Positions 1 to 8,417 of a DNA stretch of 49,000 nucleotides are shown in pieces. The stretch is from Fimbriimonadia bacterium. GTDB taxonomy: Bacteria > Armatimonadota > Fimbriimonadia > Fimbriimonadales > JABRVX01. The stretch spans positions 1-49,000 of the forward strand of contig JABRVX010000064.1 in NCBI GenBank assembly GCA_039961735.1, given 5' to 3'. The position numbers and the translations under genes were made by a program. Under the pieces are notes generated by a model. It had not been told where the DNA came from. It did not search any database and saw only the letters and a program-made list of their open reading frames with translations. How positions within the stretch are numbered: position 1 is the first letter of the stretch; every line of letters starts with the position of its first letter.

Positions 1-1
1 C

Positions 2-1879
2 TACCCACCCGTGCCCTCCCTCCCATCCACGGCCGACCGGCTCGGCCTGTACGTAGAGGCGGAAGCTCCCTTCTGTTGGGTGGGTGCTGCGGACGACCTG
101 CGGTTCGCTCCCCGCATCCTGCAGCTAGAGGCAGAGACGGTCGCACGTGACAGGAATCACCCATCGGTCTTCATGTGGTCCCTGTGTAACGAGAGCCGGT
201 TCGGCTGGGCCTTCGAGCGGGCACACGAGTGGGTGAAGAAGTGGGACCCCTCACGGCCGTGTGGTGCGGCCACCAGTGCCGACCTCGAGATAGCTACCTT
301 GCACAACCCGATGAGCGTCCAGCGCATCGAAGAACACGAAGGGCGCAACCTGCCGCTATTCTTCGACGAGAGCCTGTGCATCTTCCAAGGCATCTGGGGG
401 GACTTCGGGGAGCTTTGGGTAGACCCCGGGCTGCGAGACCTATATGGCGTGCCGCTGATCGAGGTGATGCGCCGCTTCCTGGACAGCAAGACTACGCAAG
501 GGTCCTTCATCTGGTGTTGGTCCGATGACCTAACCTGTATTCCGGGGCGCGGCTACGAGTATGGACGAGGCGCCCCACCCACGCTGTTCCTCGACGCCGA
601 CTACAAGATGCAGGGACGCGGGATCGTCGGCGACGCCCCGTGGGGCGTTGTGGATGGATGGAGGCGGGAGAAGCCCGAGTTCTTCCACGTTCGCAAACTG
701 CACTCGCCCATCGCCGTGCTCGGCGGGCCGTATGTGATGGAAGGTAATCGCGTGGAAGTGGAGGTCGAGAACCGATACGACTTCACCGACCTCTCCGAGT
801 TGTCCGTCCGCTGGAAGATGGGTGAGGAAATCGTCACTGCCACCCATCCTCTGCCCCCCCACTCACGCGGACGGATCGGTGTTCAGCTACCTCGCCGCCT
901 CACTGACGGCGAGGCCATCAGCCTCGTGTTCGTAAAGGATTCGGTGGAGGTGGACAGGGTCACGCTCGTCGTCGGCGGGTCCGCAAGGCCCCAGCCGCCG
1001 GTGACGCGCGGCTTTGGCGAGCGGCTGGTCTTGACAGAAGAGGCCGCCCTGAACAGCGATTCCTACCGCATCACCGGTGATGGGTTCGACCTCGCCATTG
1101 GCAAGGGTGCGCCCGGTTCATACGGCCATATGGGTGGACGGCTGAGACGCTGCACGGTAGACGGCGAGACGGTGTTGCTTGAACTGCCTTCTCTTCACGT
1201 TCTGCCAACGGGGAGACCGCTCGCGCCGCTACTGGACGAGCGCTCGTGGCGATTGTCGAGCCTGAGCGTGTCGCCGGAAGGGGCGGGTGTGCGCATCCGA
1301 ATCGAAGGCGAGTATCAGGACCTAAAAGGGGGCTACGACTACCTAGTGCAACCCAACGGTGAGGTCGAGTGCTCCGCCGAGTTCATCTACTCGGGGCCCG
1401 ACATACTCGCCCGCGAGGTGGGCCTACGCCTCTCCGTACCGCGCGATTGCGACACACTGGATTGGGAGCGCAGGGCCGAGTGGACGGACTATCCAGAGGA
1501 TCACATCGGCAGGCCGCGTGGTTCGTCGCTGGCGTTCCGTAAGAGTGGAGACGGCGTGCCGCCGGAGAGGCCCTGGTCTTGGGACAATACGCCTCTCGGC
1601 TGCAACGACTTCCGCTCCACGAAGCGCAGCGTCTATTGGGCCTCGCTGCGTGCCGAGGGAGACCAAGGCGTCGCGGTATTGTCTGATGGAACGCAATCCG
1701 TCCGCGCCATGGTCGAGCCCGACCGTATCACCCTACACATCCTGCAGTGGTCGGGTGGCACGGGTGCGCGACTCTGGGAGTGGACCCAAAACTACGGCGA
1801 GGGGTCCCGTCTCGCTACCGGCGACATTATTCGGGTGCATGCCAAGCTTCGACTGCTGCGAGCGAGTGGCAACTCATAG
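2..1879 (+). CDS. Glycoside hydrolase family 2 (beta-galactosidase/glucuronidase-like), 5' end missing
   Basis: Cleaves terminal beta-linked sugars if it behaves like other GH2 enzymes; the exact substrate cannot be told. The reading frame is open from the window edge and reads YPP into the first candidate start (GTG at 11), so the N-terminal sugar-binding and immunoglobulin-like domains lie upstream. Counting from that GTG, residues 15-130 match the end of the GH2 barrel. The acid/base Glu is in SLCNES (about residue 61) and the nucleophile Glu probably in PLFFDES (about residue 120). The rest is beta-rich and fits the LacZ-type domain 4 and the C-terminal galactose-mutarotase-like domain. 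The stop overlaps the convergent gene by 6 bases. No terminator is visible. The family call is secure; the substrate is not. Confidence 0.85.
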   Translation, partial: YPPVPSLPSTADRLGLYVEAEAPFCWVGAADDLRFAPRILQLEAETVARDRNHPSVFMWSLCNESRFGWAFERAHEWVKKWDPSRPCGAATSADLEIATLHNPMSVQRIEEHEGRNLPLFFDESLCIFQGIWGDFGELWVDPGLRDLYGVPLIEVMRRFLDSKTTQGSFIWCWSDDLTCIPGRGYEYGRGAPPTLFLDADYKMQGRGIVGDAPWGVVDGWRREKPEFFHVRKLHSPIAVLGGPYVMEGNRVEVEVENRYDFTDLSELSVRWKMGEEIVTATHPLPPHSRGRIGVQLPRRLTDGEAISLVFVKDSVEVDRVTLVVGGSARPQPPVTRGFGERLVLTEEAALNSDSYRITGDGFDLAIGKGAPGSYGHMGGRLRRCTVDGETVLLELPSLHVLPTGRPLAPLLDERSWRLSSLSVSPEGAGVRIRIEGEYQDLKGGYDYLVQPNGEVECSAEFIYSGPDILAREVGLRLSVPRDCDTLDWERRAEWTDYPEDHIGRPRGSSLAFRKSGDGVPPERPWSWDNTPLGCNDFRSTKRSVYWASLRAEGDQGVAVLSDGTQSVRAMVEPDRITLHILQWSGGTGARLWEWTQNYGEGSRLATGDIIRVHAKLRLLRASGNS

Positions 1880-3274
1880 ATCGCCCTGCAGGCCGAAGTT
1901 GGTCAGCACGATGTTCAGGTCCACCAGGTCCACGGAGCCGTTCCACGTGAGGTCTCCCATCCCTCCGGGATTCCCGAAGTAGGTAAGTACTGTGTTCAGA
2001 TCGGCCAGGTCCACGGCGTTGTTGCCATCGGCATCTCCGTTGCGCAGCGTGAAGTCCACGCCCGTGGTCGTCGGTCCGACTATGACCCGACTGGGTAGCA
2101 CCTGACGCAGCCAATTCGGGAACTTCACGGCAACGTCGTACGTGCCTGCAGGCACGCCGCTGAGGCTGTAATCGCCAGAGGCGCCCAACGTGGCAAGGTC
2201 CGAGTGGAGAACCGTCTGCGTGCCGGGAGCGCGGAACTGCATCAGTGCCATCAAGCCGGCAGGCCCCACATAGTTTTCCAGCGTCACGCGGCCGGTCACG
2301 GTCGCCAGTCCTGCACCTGCGGTCACATCCAGTACGGTCCACACGGCATGATGATCCGAGGCGTTTGCGCTGTCTCCCGCGAACACCCCGGGCGGCGTGT
2401 TCTGTGCGCTGTTGAACACGCCTTTGCTGAGAACCGTCACGTTGTCCCTCACCCCGTTGTTCGGGGACACCATGATGTAGTCGAACCGCTGCGACGGCGT
2501 GGTGGAGCGCCAGGTTCGCTTGTCGCCGAACGGCTGCAGCGGGACTAGATCGTAGGTGGGCGTCTGAAGAACCGTCGTAATGGGCCAGTAAGTGTGTCCG
2601 TTAGGAAGCGTGGTGCCGAGCGGGTAAACCTTCGGCAAGTCGGCATCCTCGTTCTCATTGAAGTCGCCGGTAAGTACGATGGCGCTACCAGGATACAGCG
2701 AGGCCATGTAGTTCACGGTGTCCCGCGCGCCTTCCGCGTTGACTTGGCGGTTCTGAGCGTCCGTGGTAGTCCCGCCCGAGTCGAAGTGACCGGTGAACAC
2801 TAGCAAGCCGTTCGTGCCGGGAACGTTGATTCGTGTCGAGGTAAACCCACGGCCGGGAGAGCCGATGTACACGTCCGTCGCACTATAGAACGGGTACTTG
2901 CTCACCACCGCACAGCTCGTGTAGCCGTCGGATCGGGTGTTCACGTACACGTAGTAGTTCACATCCCGCTGCGGCGAGGGTCCGTAGATGGTCAGGTAGG
3001 TCTGGATGAAAGTGTCTAGCGCCGCGCGCTGGTTGACCCAGTTCCAGCCAGAGGTGTTGCCACCTAGTTCCTGGATCAGCCAGATGTCGGGATCGAGGTA
3101 GTTGACGATCCGCGCCATGTACGGCTGAGCGGCCGAATTGGGGCTGTTGGCGCCGACCGCCCGCTTGATGTTCCAGTCGAGTATCTTGACTTCAGTCGCC
3201 CAAGCCGATGCGACAAGAGCTGCAAAGGCCAAAAACAGCGTAGCAATCCGATAAGTCCCCATCTCGTCCCCCAT
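1874..3274 (-). CDS. Secreted endonuclease/exonuclease/phosphatase-fold protein with dockerin-like C-terminus
   Basis: 466 residues. A signal peptide (about residues 1-26, hydrophobic core followed by ASAWA) is followed by an EEP-fold catalytic domain. Its family hallmarks are LDWNIKR near the start, IQELGG (metal-binding Glu), TGHFDSGG, TGDFNEN and the terminal SDHHAVW. The domain family covers DNases, phosphodiesterases and sphingomyelinases, so the substrate is open. A carboxypeptidase-regulatory-like beta domain follows (about 330-400). The C-terminus has two dockerin-type repeats, DADGNNAVDLADLN and WNGSVDLVDLN, with the Asp/Asn calcium-loop pattern. Such tails are common on exported proteins of Planctomycetota and Armatimonadota, where a cohesin partner is often unknown. 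A second ATG at 3262 has a closer purine-rich stretch and may be the true start. Confidence 0.85.
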   Translation of the reverse strand: MGDEMGTYRIATLFLAFAALVASAWATEVKILDWNIKRAVGANSPNSAAQPYMARIVNYLDPDIWLIQELGGNTSGWNWVNQRAALDTFIQTYLTIYGPSPQRDVNYYVYVNTRSDGYTSCAVVSKYPFYSATDVYIGSPGRGFTSTRINVPGTNGLLVFTGHFDSGGTTTDAQNRQVNAEGARDTVNYMASLYPGSAIVLTGDFNENEDADLPKVYPLGTTLPNGHTYWPITTVLQTPTYDLVPLQPFGDKRTWRSTTPSQRFDYIMVSPNNGVRDNVTVLSKGVFNSAQNTPPGVFAGDSANASDHHAVWTVLDVTAGAGLATVTGRVTLENYVGPAGLMALMQFRAPGTQTVLHSDLATLGASGDYSLSGVPAGTYDVAVKFPNWLRQVLPSRVIVGPTTTGVDFTLRNGDADGNNAVDLADLNTVLTYFGNPGGMGDLTWNGSVDLVDLNIVLTNFGLQGDL

Positions 3275-3493
3275 GACCTTACCAACGAGGAATGCGCCTA
3301 TGTGGCGCTGGATGTAGTATGGCCTGTCGGGTGCCGATTCGTCACCGGTCCGGTGCCGATATCGTGCGGGTTGACAGACTCCCAGTCGAACGTGAACAAT
3401 CTGCTAACACTTTTGCCGGCGCAACCGGACCGGTATCTCCACCGTAGGTTTATGGCTTAGCGATTACACCGATAGGGGGGTTTGACGACGGGA

Positions 3494-3817
3494 ATGCTTC
3501 TTGTTATGGGAGTTTTGGGCCTGCTGATCTGTGTCGTCGGTCTGCCGCTCGCCGCCGGACGGGTCAAGCGCAATCCCTGGTACGGGTTCCGCACACCTAA
3601 GACACTTTCATCGGACGAGGTCTGGTACCCAGCTAACCGCTATGCGGGTCGTGCGCTCGCGGCAGCGGGAATCGCGACTGCCGGGCTCTCTGTTCTGACG
3701 CTCCCCCTGGCTTGGCTGCTGCCCGTCGAAATGGTGAACTGGTTCGCCTTGGTCATCCTCATGGTGCCGCTCGGTTGGGCAGTGGTCCGCTGCTTCGTAT
3801 ACCTCAGCAAGCTTTAG
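3494..3817 (+). CDS. SdpI/YhfL-like small membrane protein
   Basis: About 107 residues with three hydrophobic segments (roughly residues 1-20, 52-72 and 78-98). Between the first two lies the conserved cytoplasmic motif of the SdpI family: RNPWYGFRTPKTLSS followed by VWYPANRYAG. SdpI itself is the immunity protein against the SdpC toxin in Bacillus, but most family members have no known role, and no sdpC-like gene is nearby. I chose ATG 3494. A TTG at 3482 is possible but sits directly against the G-run, leaving no room for a Shine-Dalgarno spacer. It is convergent with phhA, 3 bases apart. Confidence 0.75.
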   Translation: MLLVMGVLGLLICVVGLPLAAGRVKRNPWYGFRTPKTLSSDEVWYPANRYAGRALAAAGIATAGLSVLTLPLAWLLPVEMVNWFALVILMVPLGWAVVRCFVYLSKL

Positions 3818-3820
3818 CGC

Positions 3821-4537
3821 CTATTGCAGCGCCGCAAGTCGCCCCAACTGCTCCTCCAAGGCCTCGTACACCTGCTCGAACGAGTCCACCACGAAGAGCA
3901 GCGGTTGATAGTGGTCAATCTCGAACGGCTGGTTCATCACCCGCTCTGCGTCGAAGGGCAGCTTCTCGACCGCGTCCGTTAGTGCATAGGCGCCTTCGCC
4001 CGGCGAGGAGCATAGCCCGGAGCCGTAGATCTTGATGCGACCGTCCTCAGAGATAAGGCCGAACTCGACGGTGAACCAGAAGAGGCGAGCCAGCCTCGTG
4101 CGCTCCTCTTCGCTCAAGTCCCCCATCCCCAGCTCGCCGAACTTCTGCAGGAAGTCTGCGAAAACGGGGTCCGTGTGCATCGGCACGTGTCCGAACACGT
4201 CGTGAAACATGTCCGGTTCCGGCAGGTAGTCGAGCTGGTCCTCCGGCCGGATGCTGATGGTGGTGGGGAACTTGCGCTGCGAAAGCGAAGTGAAGAACTC
4301 CTTCGCCGGGAGGTACCCGCCGACCGGAGCGGCCTGCCAGCCCGTCAGCGGCTCCAGCTTCGCGTTCACATCGCCAATCCGGGGCATGTGCATTGGGTCA
4401 AAACCAATGATATCGAGGCCACGGAGGAACGCGGCGCAGGCTTGGTCTGGAAGCGTCGCCATTCTGCGCTCGAATAACGTTGCCCAAGTGCGGTGGTGTG
4501 CCTCGGTGTACGCGCTGTAGTCCTGCTCGATGTACAC
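3821..4537 (-). CDS. phhA: Phenylalanine 4-monooxygenase
   Basis: Hydroxylates phenylalanine to tyrosine using O2, Fe(II) and tetrahydrobiopterin. 238 residues, the size of single-domain bacterial enzymes without the eukaryotic regulatory domain. The iron ligands are visible: His112 and His117 in FHDVFGHVP and Glu158 in FTVEFGL. SIRPEDQLDYLPEPD is the family's pterin/substrate region. It starts with GTG preceded by a G-rich Shine-Dalgarno about 8 bases upstream. It is divergent from genes for pterin synthesis (4641-6036), which fits cofactor supply. No pterin-4a-carbinolamine dehydratase gene (needed for cofactor recycling) is in the window. Confidence 0.95.
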   Translation of the reverse strand: MYIEQDYSAYTEAHHRTWATLFERRMATLPDQACAAFLRGLDIIGFDPMHMPRIGDVNAKLEPLTGWQAAPVGGYLPAKEFFTSLSQRKFPTTISIRPEDQLDYLPEPDMFHDVFGHVPMHTDPVFADFLQKFGELGMGDLSEEERTRLARLFWFTVEFGLISEDGRIKIYGSGLCSSPGEGAYALTDAVEKLPFDAERVMNQPFEIDHYQPLLFVVDSFEQVYEALEEQLGRLAALQ

Positions 4538-4571
4538 GGTGATCGCCCTCCCCTTCGCGAACGCTCGACAT

Positions 4572-4600
4572 TATTTAGCATAATAAAAGAAAGAATGCAA
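4572..4600 (-). promoter_or_regulatory. Probable sigma-70 promoter of phhA
   Basis: On the minus strand TTGCAT (4595-4600) and TAAATA (4572-4577) are separated by exactly 17 bases, in an AT-rich island unlike its surroundings. Transcription would begin near 4565, giving a leader of about 27 bases that just holds the Shine-Dalgarno. Inferred from spacing and composition only. Confidence 0.5.
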
Positions 4601-4640
4601 GTCACGTGCCCCGTCGGCCACTGCGTTCGAGGATCACTAC

Positions 4641-5468
4641 ATGGCAATGCACCGGGTTACACGCGCTGTGCACTTCAGCGCCGCCCACAACTTTTGGCTC
4701 GATGCACTTAGCGAAGCGGACAACCGGGCCGTCTTCGGGTCCACGGCGTCGCCCTGGCCGCACGGGCACGACTATCGCGTGGAACTGACCGTCGAGGGCG
4801 GTGTCTGCTCGAACACCGGCATGGTGGTGAACCTGGCGAACCTCGACGCATTGCTCCGAGAGCGCGTGGTCAACCCGCTGAACGGCACTTGGCTCAACAA
4901 GCAGGTGCCCGAGTTCGGCCAACGTCCTCCGTCTTTGGAGGTCCTCGCTCCCTACCTGTACGCCCGTCTTGCGGAGGGCGTGGGACCGCTGACCATCACT
5001 CGGCTTCGGCTGGTCGAGTCCCCCTATCTATCTCTGGATTACCTGCCGCATGAGGAGGAGAAGATGCTGATGACCCGAAGGTACGACTTCTGCGCGGCGC
5101 ATCGGCTGCACAACCCGGCTCTGAGCGACGAAGAAAATGTCGCCATCTTCGGCTCGTGCAACAACCCCTATGGTCACGGGCACAACTACGTGCTCGAGGT
5201 CACGTTGGCAGGAAGCCCCGATCCTGTGACGGGACTGATGTTGGACCTGGACACTCTGGACCGCGTGGTCCACGAGGAGGTCGTCGAAGTCTTGGACCAC
5301 CGCTACCTGAACGTGGAAGTCCCCGAGTTCCACGATTTGGTCCCCACCACCGAGAACCTGTGCAGAGTGATCTGGGATCGCCTCGTGGGGAAGGTCCCGG
5401 GCAGGCTGCACAAGGTCGGCATCCACGAGACGCCGAACAACTTCTTCGAATACGTGGGGGACGAGTGA
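4641..5468 (+). CDS. Tandem two-domain 6-pyruvoyltetrahydropterin synthase/QueD-like protein
   Basis: 275 residues, twice the normal family length (about 120-140), made of two PTPS domains (about 1-140 and 142-275). The second has every hallmark: zinc ligands His154, His179 and His181, catalytic Cys173 (GSCNNPYGHGH), Asp219-His220 (LDHRYLN) and pterin-anchoring Glu263 (IHETPNN). The first keeps the zinc histidines (His16, His41, His43) and Glu126, but has Thr35 for the Cys and Asn81-Gly82 for Asp-His, so it is probably catalytically dead. With folE one base downstream and phhA divergent, the likely job is 6-pyruvoyltetrahydropterin formation for tetrahydrobiopterin. A QueD-type activity for queuosine is the alternative. 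Confidence 0.9.
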   Translation: MAMHRVTRAVHFSAAHNFWLDALSEADNRAVFGSTASPWPHGHDYRVELTVEGGVCSNTGMVVNLANLDALLRERVVNPLNGTWLNKQVPEFGQRPPSLEVLAPYLYARLAEGVGPLTITRLRLVESPYLSLDYLPHEEEKMLMTRRYDFCAAHRLHNPALSDEENVAIFGSCNNPYGHGHNYVLEVTLAGSPDPVTGLMLDLDTLDRVVHEEVVEVLDHRYLNVEVPEFHDLVPTTENLCRVIWDRLVGKVPGRLHKVGIHETPNNFFEYVGDE

Positions 5469-5469
5469 G

Positions 5470-6036
5470 ATGGGAGACAACTTGGAGCAGATCTATCGCA
5501 ACCTGCTGACCGAGATCGGAGAGAACCCGTCGCGAGAAGGCCTGCTGCTGACCCCCGGCCGCGCTGCCGAGGCCATGAGATACCTCACCCGCGGCTACTC
5601 GATGGACCTGCGCGAAGTGCTGAACGACGCTTTCTTCGAGGCAACCGGAGACGGCATGGTGATCGTGCGCAACGTAGAGTATTTCAGCCTGTGCGAGCAC
5701 CATCTGTTGCCGTTCTTCGGGCGCGTTCATGTGGGCTATATCCCGCGTGAGAAGATCATCGGGCTGAGCAAGATAGGGCGCGTGGTGGACGTCTTCGCCC
5801 GGCGCCTACAAGTTCAGGAGCGCATGACGACCCAGATCGCCGAGGCGATTGACTACGCTATTCGGCCCGAGGGCGTGGCTGTGGTAGCCGAGGGAAGGCA
5901 CCTGTGCATGATGGCGCGAGGCATCGAAAAGCAGCACTCCAGCGTGATGACCAGCCACGTCATCGGCGTCTTTCGCGACGACTCCGCGACTCGAAACGAG
6001 TTCCTTTCGCTCATCCGCCGCGACCCGGACGAGTAG
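5470..6036 (+). CDS. folE: GTP cyclohydrolase I
   Basis: Converts GTP to 7,8-dihydroneopterin triphosphate, the first step of folate and tetrahydrobiopterin synthesis. 188 residues, full length. Zinc ligands Cys75 and His78 (SLCEHHLLPF) and Cys146 (GRHLCMMARG) are present. The GLSKIGRVVDVFARRLQVQERMT region is the characteristic core, and KQHSSVMTSH follows. The ATG lies one base after the stop of the PTPS gene, so the two are almost certainly one operon feeding the pterin pathway next to phhA. A separate folE elsewhere for folate cannot be excluded. Confidence 0.96.
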   Translation: MGDNLEQIYRNLLTEIGENPSREGLLLTPGRAAEAMRYLTRGYSMDLREVLNDAFFEATGDGMVIVRNVEYFSLCEHHLLPFFGRVHVGYIPREKIIGLSKIGRVVDVFARRLQVQERMTTQIAEAIDYAIRPEGVAVVAEGRHLCMMARGIEKQHSSVMTSHVIGVFRDDSATRNEFLSLIRRDPDE

Positions 6037-6071
6037 TCTTAGGGTCCAATCCCCAACCCGCCTAGCCGACA

Positions 6072-6251
6072 ATGGTGCTTGGTGAAGCAGCAATGATGGT
6101 TGCCGTGATCCTCTACGCCCTAACGGCGTTCATCTTCTACATCGTTCTTACGCGCGTCGCCGCCCGCGAGCCCGATGCGATGTCCTCGGCCGATACCAAG
6201 TGGCCCGACCGCCTCGGGCTGGACGCGGAATCCACGAAGCGCGCCGCATAA
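6072..6251 (+). CDS. Small single-span membrane protein, unknown
   Basis: A 59-residue frame beginning MVLGEAAMMVAVILY, with one hydrophobic segment (about residues 8-29) and a charged tail ending STKRAA. It follows folE by 35 bases on the same strand and uses G/C-ending codons like its neighbours. No family recognised. The start is uncertain because two further ATGs lie at residues 8 and 9. It could be a chance frame, but the membrane-span-plus-charged-tail layout looks real. Confidence 0.45.
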   Translation: MVLGEAAMMVAVILYALTAFIFYIVLTRVAAREPDAMSSADTKWPDRLGLDAESTKRAA

Positions 6252-6589
6252 CCCCGCCGCGCCACACCTCCGCTACAACCCCACTGTCACTTTGAGGCGA
6301 AGTCGGGAAGCCCCTTTCTGAACACGCCTTCGGCTGTCCCCTTTGGTGCTTCGGCATTGCTGGCTCGCATCGATAACTTAGCATGCCACTTGCCAATATA
6401 AATGGTGAGGGATAAGAAGCATTGACTCACCTGTGCTTGTGCCTCGCTTGCTTCTCTCGAGGTCACTTCGACGGCCACGCCGATCATAGGCCTTAAGTCC
6501 TATTTGCCAAGGTAATGAACGGGCACTCCGTGGAGAACCTTATAGTTGTGTTGGCAATCCAGATTGCAGGCTGAAGGTGGTGGCGGGCA
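6252..6589. other. Intergenic stretch without convincing gene
   Basis: 338 bases. Short frames on the minus strand have no recognisable content. Close to the next gene is TATAGT near 6541 and a TGGCA...TTGC pair (6552-6567) that resembles a sigma-54 site but has one base too many between its halves. Nothing else stands out. Confidence 0.4.
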
Positions 6590-7015
6590 ATGAACCGGTG
6601 GTCCATAATTCATCCTCAGGTACAGATTAGTGCCATAGCATGGGCGTTTGCGCTGCTTGCTACAGCCTCTGCCCAAGTCAACTCCGACATGGCAGCCGGG
6701 GGGCTGCCCGACCCTGATCCGCTAACGACAGGCCTCCGCGATGCCGTCGGATGGCCACCAACCGACAGTGAGGCGGGACACCGTGTGGTGGTGTTTCCCG
6801 GCGAACTCCTGTTCCTGATGACGGATACGCCGCATGACTCAGGGTACGCGCCATGGGTCCCGCCGACTCCCGGGGCGGAAATCGTGACTCCGGGTGAGGC
6901 TTTCGTAAGCTATTGGCACGCCTACGGCGGCGAAGTCCTTGCGGTTGATCATGAGAGTATTCTTTATCGCGCCCCCACCGAGCCAGGCATCGCTTTCTTT
7001 GGGAGGCTCGTATGA
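6590..7015 (+). CDS. Exported protein of unknown function, first of a related pair
   Basis: 141 residues. The N-terminus has a signal-peptide-like hydrophobic stretch (about 14-28, ending ATASA). The mature part is Pro/Gly-rich and predicted mostly beta. No known family recognised. Its pattern FPGELLFLM ... ESILYRAPTEPG ... FFGRLV parallels EPGTEVLFEL ... NQVLYVAPDAPA ... WFGDLLV in the next gene, so the two look like diverged copies. The stop overlaps the next start (ATGA), implying translational coupling. Confidence 0.7.
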   Translation: MNRWSIIHPQVQISAIAWAFALLATASAQVNSDMAAGGLPDPDPLTTGLRDAVGWPPTDSEAGHRVVVFPGELLFLMTDTPHDSGYAPWVPPTPGAEIVTPGEAFVSYWHAYGGEVLAVDHESILYRAPTEPGIAFFGRLV

Positions 7016-7710
7016 AGCGAAGATGGTTTGCACCGCTCGTGATTGCGGTAGTGGGTGTGGTCATCGTGGGTACGGTGACCTGGGCGCTTCGTGGCCGCGG
7101 CACCACTGATGAAACACAAACTGCTCAGCCCGTGGCCTCGTGGCTGGTGCTGGAGCCTGGGACCGAAGTTCTATTCGAGCTGAGCCGTCCAGTCGATCCG
7201 AGCGATTATCCGCCCGCTCGCACTCTACCGGACGGAACGGAATACATTCCCCCTCCTCGACCAAAGGATGGGAAGTATTGGGCGAGGAGTGGTCTGATGT
7301 TGCGGTGGTTGGGGATGGGCGTCGTCTGGGCTACCAAAAACCAAGTGCTCTACGTGGCGCCTGATGCCCCCGCGGTTTTGGACGGGCTAGAGCTCTACCG
7401 TGCTTGGTTCGGCGATCTGCTTGTAGATACTTCCGCAAAAGCATCGCCCGTGATTGAGCGAAAGCCGGAAGCCCGGCTGTTCGTTGTAACCAAAGGCAAT
7501 CCTTCTTTGGAGGCCCGTGGGATGACACCGGAACAGGCAGGTCCGGACTACTGGTGGGGAGAAGGCTCTGTGCGCCTGCGCATCGTTTCGATGCGATCCA
7601 AGGAACAAGCCGGCACGGACAGAGGCGTTCCTGCATGGCACGGCGGAAGCGAGTCTACGAAAAATCCCGACGGCAGCACCGAAGTGAGACCACTGTATCA
7701 CGACCACTGA
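7012..7710 (+). CDS. Membrane-anchored or exported protein of unknown function, second of a related pair
   Basis: 232 residues. A short positive N-terminus (MKRRWF) is followed by one hydrophobic segment (about 7-25), then an extracytoplasmic domain. Residues about 44-140 resemble the preceding protein (PGTEVLFEL, LPDGTEYIPPP, QVLYVAPDAPA). A further 90 residues are unique and end in a His-rich YHDH. No family recognised. It overlaps the upstream gene by 4 bases. No terminator is visible downstream. The pair may act together at the cell surface, but nothing here shows how. Confidence 0.7.
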   Translation: MKRRWFAPLVIAVVGVVIVGTVTWALRGRGTTDETQTAQPVASWLVLEPGTEVLFELSRPVDPSDYPPARTLPDGTEYIPPPRPKDGKYWARSGLMLRWLGMGVVWATKNQVLYVAPDAPAVLDGLELYRAWFGDLLVDTSAKASPVIERKPEARLFVVTKGNPSLEARGMTPEQAGPDYWWGEGSVRLRIVSMRSKEQAGTDRGVPAWHGGSESTKNPDGSTEVRPLYHDH

Positions 7711-7895
7711 CCACGGGAGTCGAGCCTGCTCCGCTGCTGTAGCAACGGCGACCCACTCGGTTACCGGAGATCGAGGCCTCGACCCGCAATCGTCCGGTGA
7801 CCTCGTCGGCTGCCAGCCGCAGGGCTGAGGCTAGGACAGTGCCAAACACCCCTCCCTGAATCGGTCTGGCCGAGCCACTCTGGGGCTTGGAGCGC

Positions 7896-8147
7896 CTACG
7901 CGCCGAGCTTGATGCGGGCGGCGATGATCTGCATCACCAGCGTCACCACCATAAACGCGATACCCGTACCGAGCGTGATGCGCGAGATGAAGTCATCGAA
8001 GCCGGGCTTGCCCTTGTAGGTTGTCCGGACCGCCGCCGAGGCGCCCGTCAACCCCCCGGCCTTCGCTCCCTGGAAGGTGACCAGGACGGTGAAGATGACC
8101 GCTATCAGGACGTCAATCCACAGAAGAAAAGAGTAAACGTGCTGCAA
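7896..8147 (-). CDS. secG: Preprotein translocase subunit SecG
   Basis: 83 residues with two membrane segments (about 6-25 and 57-77) and the conserved SecG loop: VTFQGAKAGGLTGASAA, then the second helix. It partners SecYE in protein export. The frame stays open upstream, but the family begins at the first helix. A TTG at 8147 has GGGAG placed 6 bases upstream on the minus strand, so I take TTG as the start. Divergent from tRNA-Leu. No clear terminator downstream. Confidence 0.88.
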   Translation of the reverse strand: MQHVYSFLLWIDVLIAVIFTVLVTFQGAKAGGLTGASAAVRTTYKGKPGFDDFISRITLGTGIAFMVVTLVMQIIAARIKLGA

Positions 8148-8246
8148 ATCTCGCTCCCAGAATGGGCCGCCGTCTGCCGGCAAGGAACCCGCCGAAAAAG
8201 CAGTGTACCCCAGCCTCGCCCCCGCCGTCCGACGAACCCGGCCCAC

Positions 8247-8275
8247 TTGACTTCTACGGCGTGGTCGGGTACCTT
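8247..8275 (+). promoter_or_regulatory. Probable promoter of tRNA-Leu
   Basis: TTGACT (8247-8252) and TACCTT (8270-8275) with exactly 17 bases between. Transcription would begin about 4 bases before the tRNA. The -35 match is good, the -10 match moderate. Confidence 0.55.
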
Positions 8276-8285
8276 TTTTATTCCC

Positions 8286-8372
8286 GCCGACCTGGTGAAA
8301 TTGGTAAACACGCTGGCTTCAGGTGCCAGTGCTCGCAAGGGCTTGGGGGTTCGAGTCCCCCGGTCGGCACCA
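8286..8372 (+). tRNA. tRNA-Leu (anticodon CAG)
   Basis: Acceptor arm GCCGACC (8286-8292) pairs with GGTCGGC (8362-8368), followed by A and an encoded CCA. The anticodon stem CTGGC/GCCAG encloses loop TTCAGGT, giving anticodon CAG for CUG leucine codons. A long variable arm (type II, as expected for leucine) and T-loop GGTTCGAGTCC are present. Confidence 0.95.
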
Positions 8373-8417
8373 CCTTCCTCCCTCTGCGCCCTCGCAACGC
8401 GCCGCTGGGTGGACGGG

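Noticed and set aside
6552-6567. TGGCA...TTGC resembling a sigma-54 promoter before the exported pair
   Set aside because: The GG and GC elements are 11 bases apart, not the strict 10; kept only as a remark.
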